Shown: positions 62,807 to 64,000 of the stretch, one piece after another
How positions within the stretch are numbered: the stretch's first letter is position 1
How the letters are laid out: the number at the start of each line of letters is the position of its first letter
Assembly: GCA_947475415.1 (NCBI GenBank)
Contig: CANJLH010000015.1
Location: 1 to 64,000, forward strand
Origin: Caulobacteraceae bacterium
GTDB taxonomy: Bacteria; Pseudomonadota; Alphaproteobacteria; Caulobacterales; Caulobacteraceae
Direction: 5' to 3'
Length of the DNA stretch: 64,000 nucleotides
The notes under the pieces: generated by a model
What the model was told of the DNA's origin: nothing
Database searches by the model: none
Seen by the model: the letters and a program-made list of their open reading frames with translations, nothing else
Program-made: the position numbers and the translations under genes

Positions 62807-64000
62807 ATGTCGACCTCCCGTCGTGAAATCCTGACTTCATCCGCGGCCATGGCTTTCGCCGGCTTGGCCCGCTTCGCCCACGCCGAGGATCAGGCCGGCC
62901 TCACCGCAAAGGGCCTGCAGGCCGATCCCTACCGCAGCGAGGTCGTGGGTTATGGCCGGCTGAAGCGCGACCCGGCCGGCCTGTTCGACCTTCCGGCGGG
63001 CTTCTCATATGTGGTGGTTTCCCGCGCCGGCGACCCGATGAGCGACGGTCTGTTGACGCCGCACAGCATGGACGGGATGGGGTGCTTCGCCGGTAAGGGC
63101 GACCAGGTCATCCTGGTTCGAAATCATGAGCTGAAATTCGACGACCGCGAACTCAGCGCCTTTGGTCCTGGACGGACGCTTGCCGGCAAAGTCGCCGCGG
63201 AGAAGATCTACGACCGCACCGACGACGGTCTTCCCCTGATGGGCGGAACAACCACCATCGTCTACGACCTGAAGACACGCCGCACAGAATCAAGCTGGCT
63301 CAGCCTTGCGGGAACCACCCACAATTGCGCCGGCGGCCGCACGCCCTGGGGCTCGTGGTTGTCCTGCGAGGAAGTCCTGCAGGCCAAAGGTGTCGAGGTC
63401 GGCAAGGACCACGGTTACGTGTTCGAGGTGCCCTCGGCTTCCAAGGGCCTGGTTGATCCCGTCCCGCTGACGGCCATGGGCCGCTTCCGCCACGAAGCTG
63501 TCGCGATCGACCCGCGCACCGGGATCGCCTATCTCACCGAGGACATGGGCGACGGGTTCGGACTGTTCTATCGGTTCCTGCCCAACGACCGCACAAAGCT
63601 TGCCGCGGGAGGTCGTCTGCAGGCGCTCGCCCTGGTCGAAGGCCCTGATGGCGACGTTCGCAATTGGGGAGACGCCGCCTATTGGAAACAGGGAGATTGG
63701 CGTGACGTGAAATGGGTCGACCTGGACGGCGTCGACAATCCTTATGAGGACTTGCGCTACCGCGGTCGGGCCAAGGGCGCCACCTGGTTCGCCCGCGGCG
63801 AGGGCGTGTTTTTCGGCAAGGACGAACTCTATTTCGCCTGCACCAGCGGCGGCCCCAACGCCGGCGGCCAGATCATGCGCTATCGTCCCAGCGCGTCGGA
63901 AGGACAACCTGGCGAAGGCGACTCTCCTGGCCGCCTTCAGCTTTTTTGCCAGCCGACCAGCCCGCAACTGATGGAAATGGCCGACAACATCGCTCTGTCG
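62807..64000 (+). CDS. PhoX family phosphatase (DUF839), Tat-exported, partial at window end
   Basis: The first 398 codons are present and the frame is open to the last base. The N-terminus is a twin-arginine signal (SRREILTSSAAMAFAGLARFAHA), so the enzyme is exported folded. The body matches PhoX/DUF839 proteins, with GMGCFAG, HNCAGGRTPWGSWLSCEE and ITYLTED-type segments (AYLTEDMGD) that in PhoX bind calcium and iron. Known PhoX enzymes release phosphate from organic esters outside the cytoplasm, often under PhoB control. I saw no convincing Pho box in the 167-base gap before it. Confidence 0.88.
   Translation, partial: MSTSRREILTSSAAMAFAGLARFAHAEDQAGLTAKGLQADPYRSEVVGYGRLKRDPAGLFDLPAGFSYVVVSRAGDPMSDGLLTPHSMDGMGCFAGKGDQVILVRNHELKFDDRELSAFGPGRTLAGKVAAEKIYDRTDDGLPLMGGTTTIVYDLKTRRTESSWLSLAGTTHNCAGGRTPWGSWLSCEEVLQAKGVEVGKDHGYVFEVPSASKGLVDPVPLTAMGRFRHEAVAIDPRTGIAYLTEDMGDGFGLFYRFLPNDRTKLAAGGRLQALALVEGPDGDVRNWGDAAYWKQGDWRDVKWVDLDGVDNPYEDLRYRGRAKGATWFARGEGVFFGKDELYFACTSGGPNAGGQIMRYRPSASEGQPGEGDSPGRLQLFCQPTSPQLMEMADNIALS

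Noticed and set aside
62643..62834. A 63-codon + strand ORF between ppk2 and the PhoX gene
   Set aside because: No ribosome site, no recognisable family, and it runs into the start of the PhoX-type gene; probably non-coding leader.

Overview
The window is GC-rich, densely coded DNA from an alphaproteobacterium. The gene content and order fit the Caulobacterales (Caulobacter/Phenylobacterium-like): a phoR-pstC-pstA-pstB-phoU-phoB run with long-form PstC and PstA, Cpa-type Tad pilus genes, a DUF4170/cysQ/waaA/lpxK lipid A neighbourhood, and two SPINDLY-type TPR glycosyltransferases. This placement is inference from gene content; no rRNA or tRNA gene was found. About 59 protein genes cover nearly all of the 64 kb, and no gene-free stretch exceeds 300 bases.

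Region 1 (1-14.1 kb) is a surface carbohydrate and glycosylation locus. It opens with the C-terminal tail of a protein whose acidic, Gly/Asp-rich end resembles type I (RTX/S-layer) export signals, closed by a strong terminator. Next come a GT4 glycosyltransferase, a DUF4126 membrane protein and a PAPS-type sulfotransferase. A tightly overlapping + strand cassette follows: rfbF, rfbG, a C-methyltransferase of the TylCIII/TcaB9 type, an RmlC-like epimerase, an FkbM methyltransferase, an NAD-dependent reductase/epimerase and a hexapeptide acyltransferase. Together these suggest a CDP-activated, C-methylated 6-deoxyhexose. Two tandem TPR-GT41 glycosyltransferases face the cassette.

Region 2 (14.1-20.7 kb) is the phosphate-sensing system. 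A PhoR without visible membrane segments follows a good Pho-box match and precedes pstC, pstA, pstB, phoU and phoB; pstS is absent. Region 3 (20.7-36.3 kb) holds purD, an APH-like kinase and a largely minus-strand set for the envelope and general metabolism: lpxK, waaA, a cation efflux protein, a DUF374 acyltransferase, an MsbA-like exporter, an acyl-CoA ligase, DUF4170, cysQ, pmbA, MAPEG, ubiD and mobA, with one + strand phosphatase inserted.

Region 4 (36.4-40.7 kb) is a two-subunit molybdenum hydroxylase (iorAB-like) followed by a Zn-ribbon OB-fold protein and a thiolase-like protein. Region 5 (40.7-48.2 kb) is a minus-strand Tad/Cpa pilus operon (cpaB, cpaC, cpaE, cpaF, tadB, tadC) with no pilin, prepilin peptidase, CpaD or minor pilin in view. 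Region 6 (48.3-56.3 kb) contains an aldo/keto reductase and a six-gene + strand operon: DUF4129, DUF4350, MoxR ATPase, DUF58, SpoIIM-like and RDD, faced by another polytopic membrane protein.

Region 7 (56.3-64 kb) has a hybrid histidine kinase, an SDR, uvrC, a CxxC cluster protein, a class I PPK2 with its own Pho-box match, and the start of a Tat-exported PhoX-type phosphatase that runs off the window. The two best Pho-box matches, before phoR and before ppk2, lie about 40 bases upstream of their genes and link Regions 2 and 7 into a probable phosphate-starvation response.
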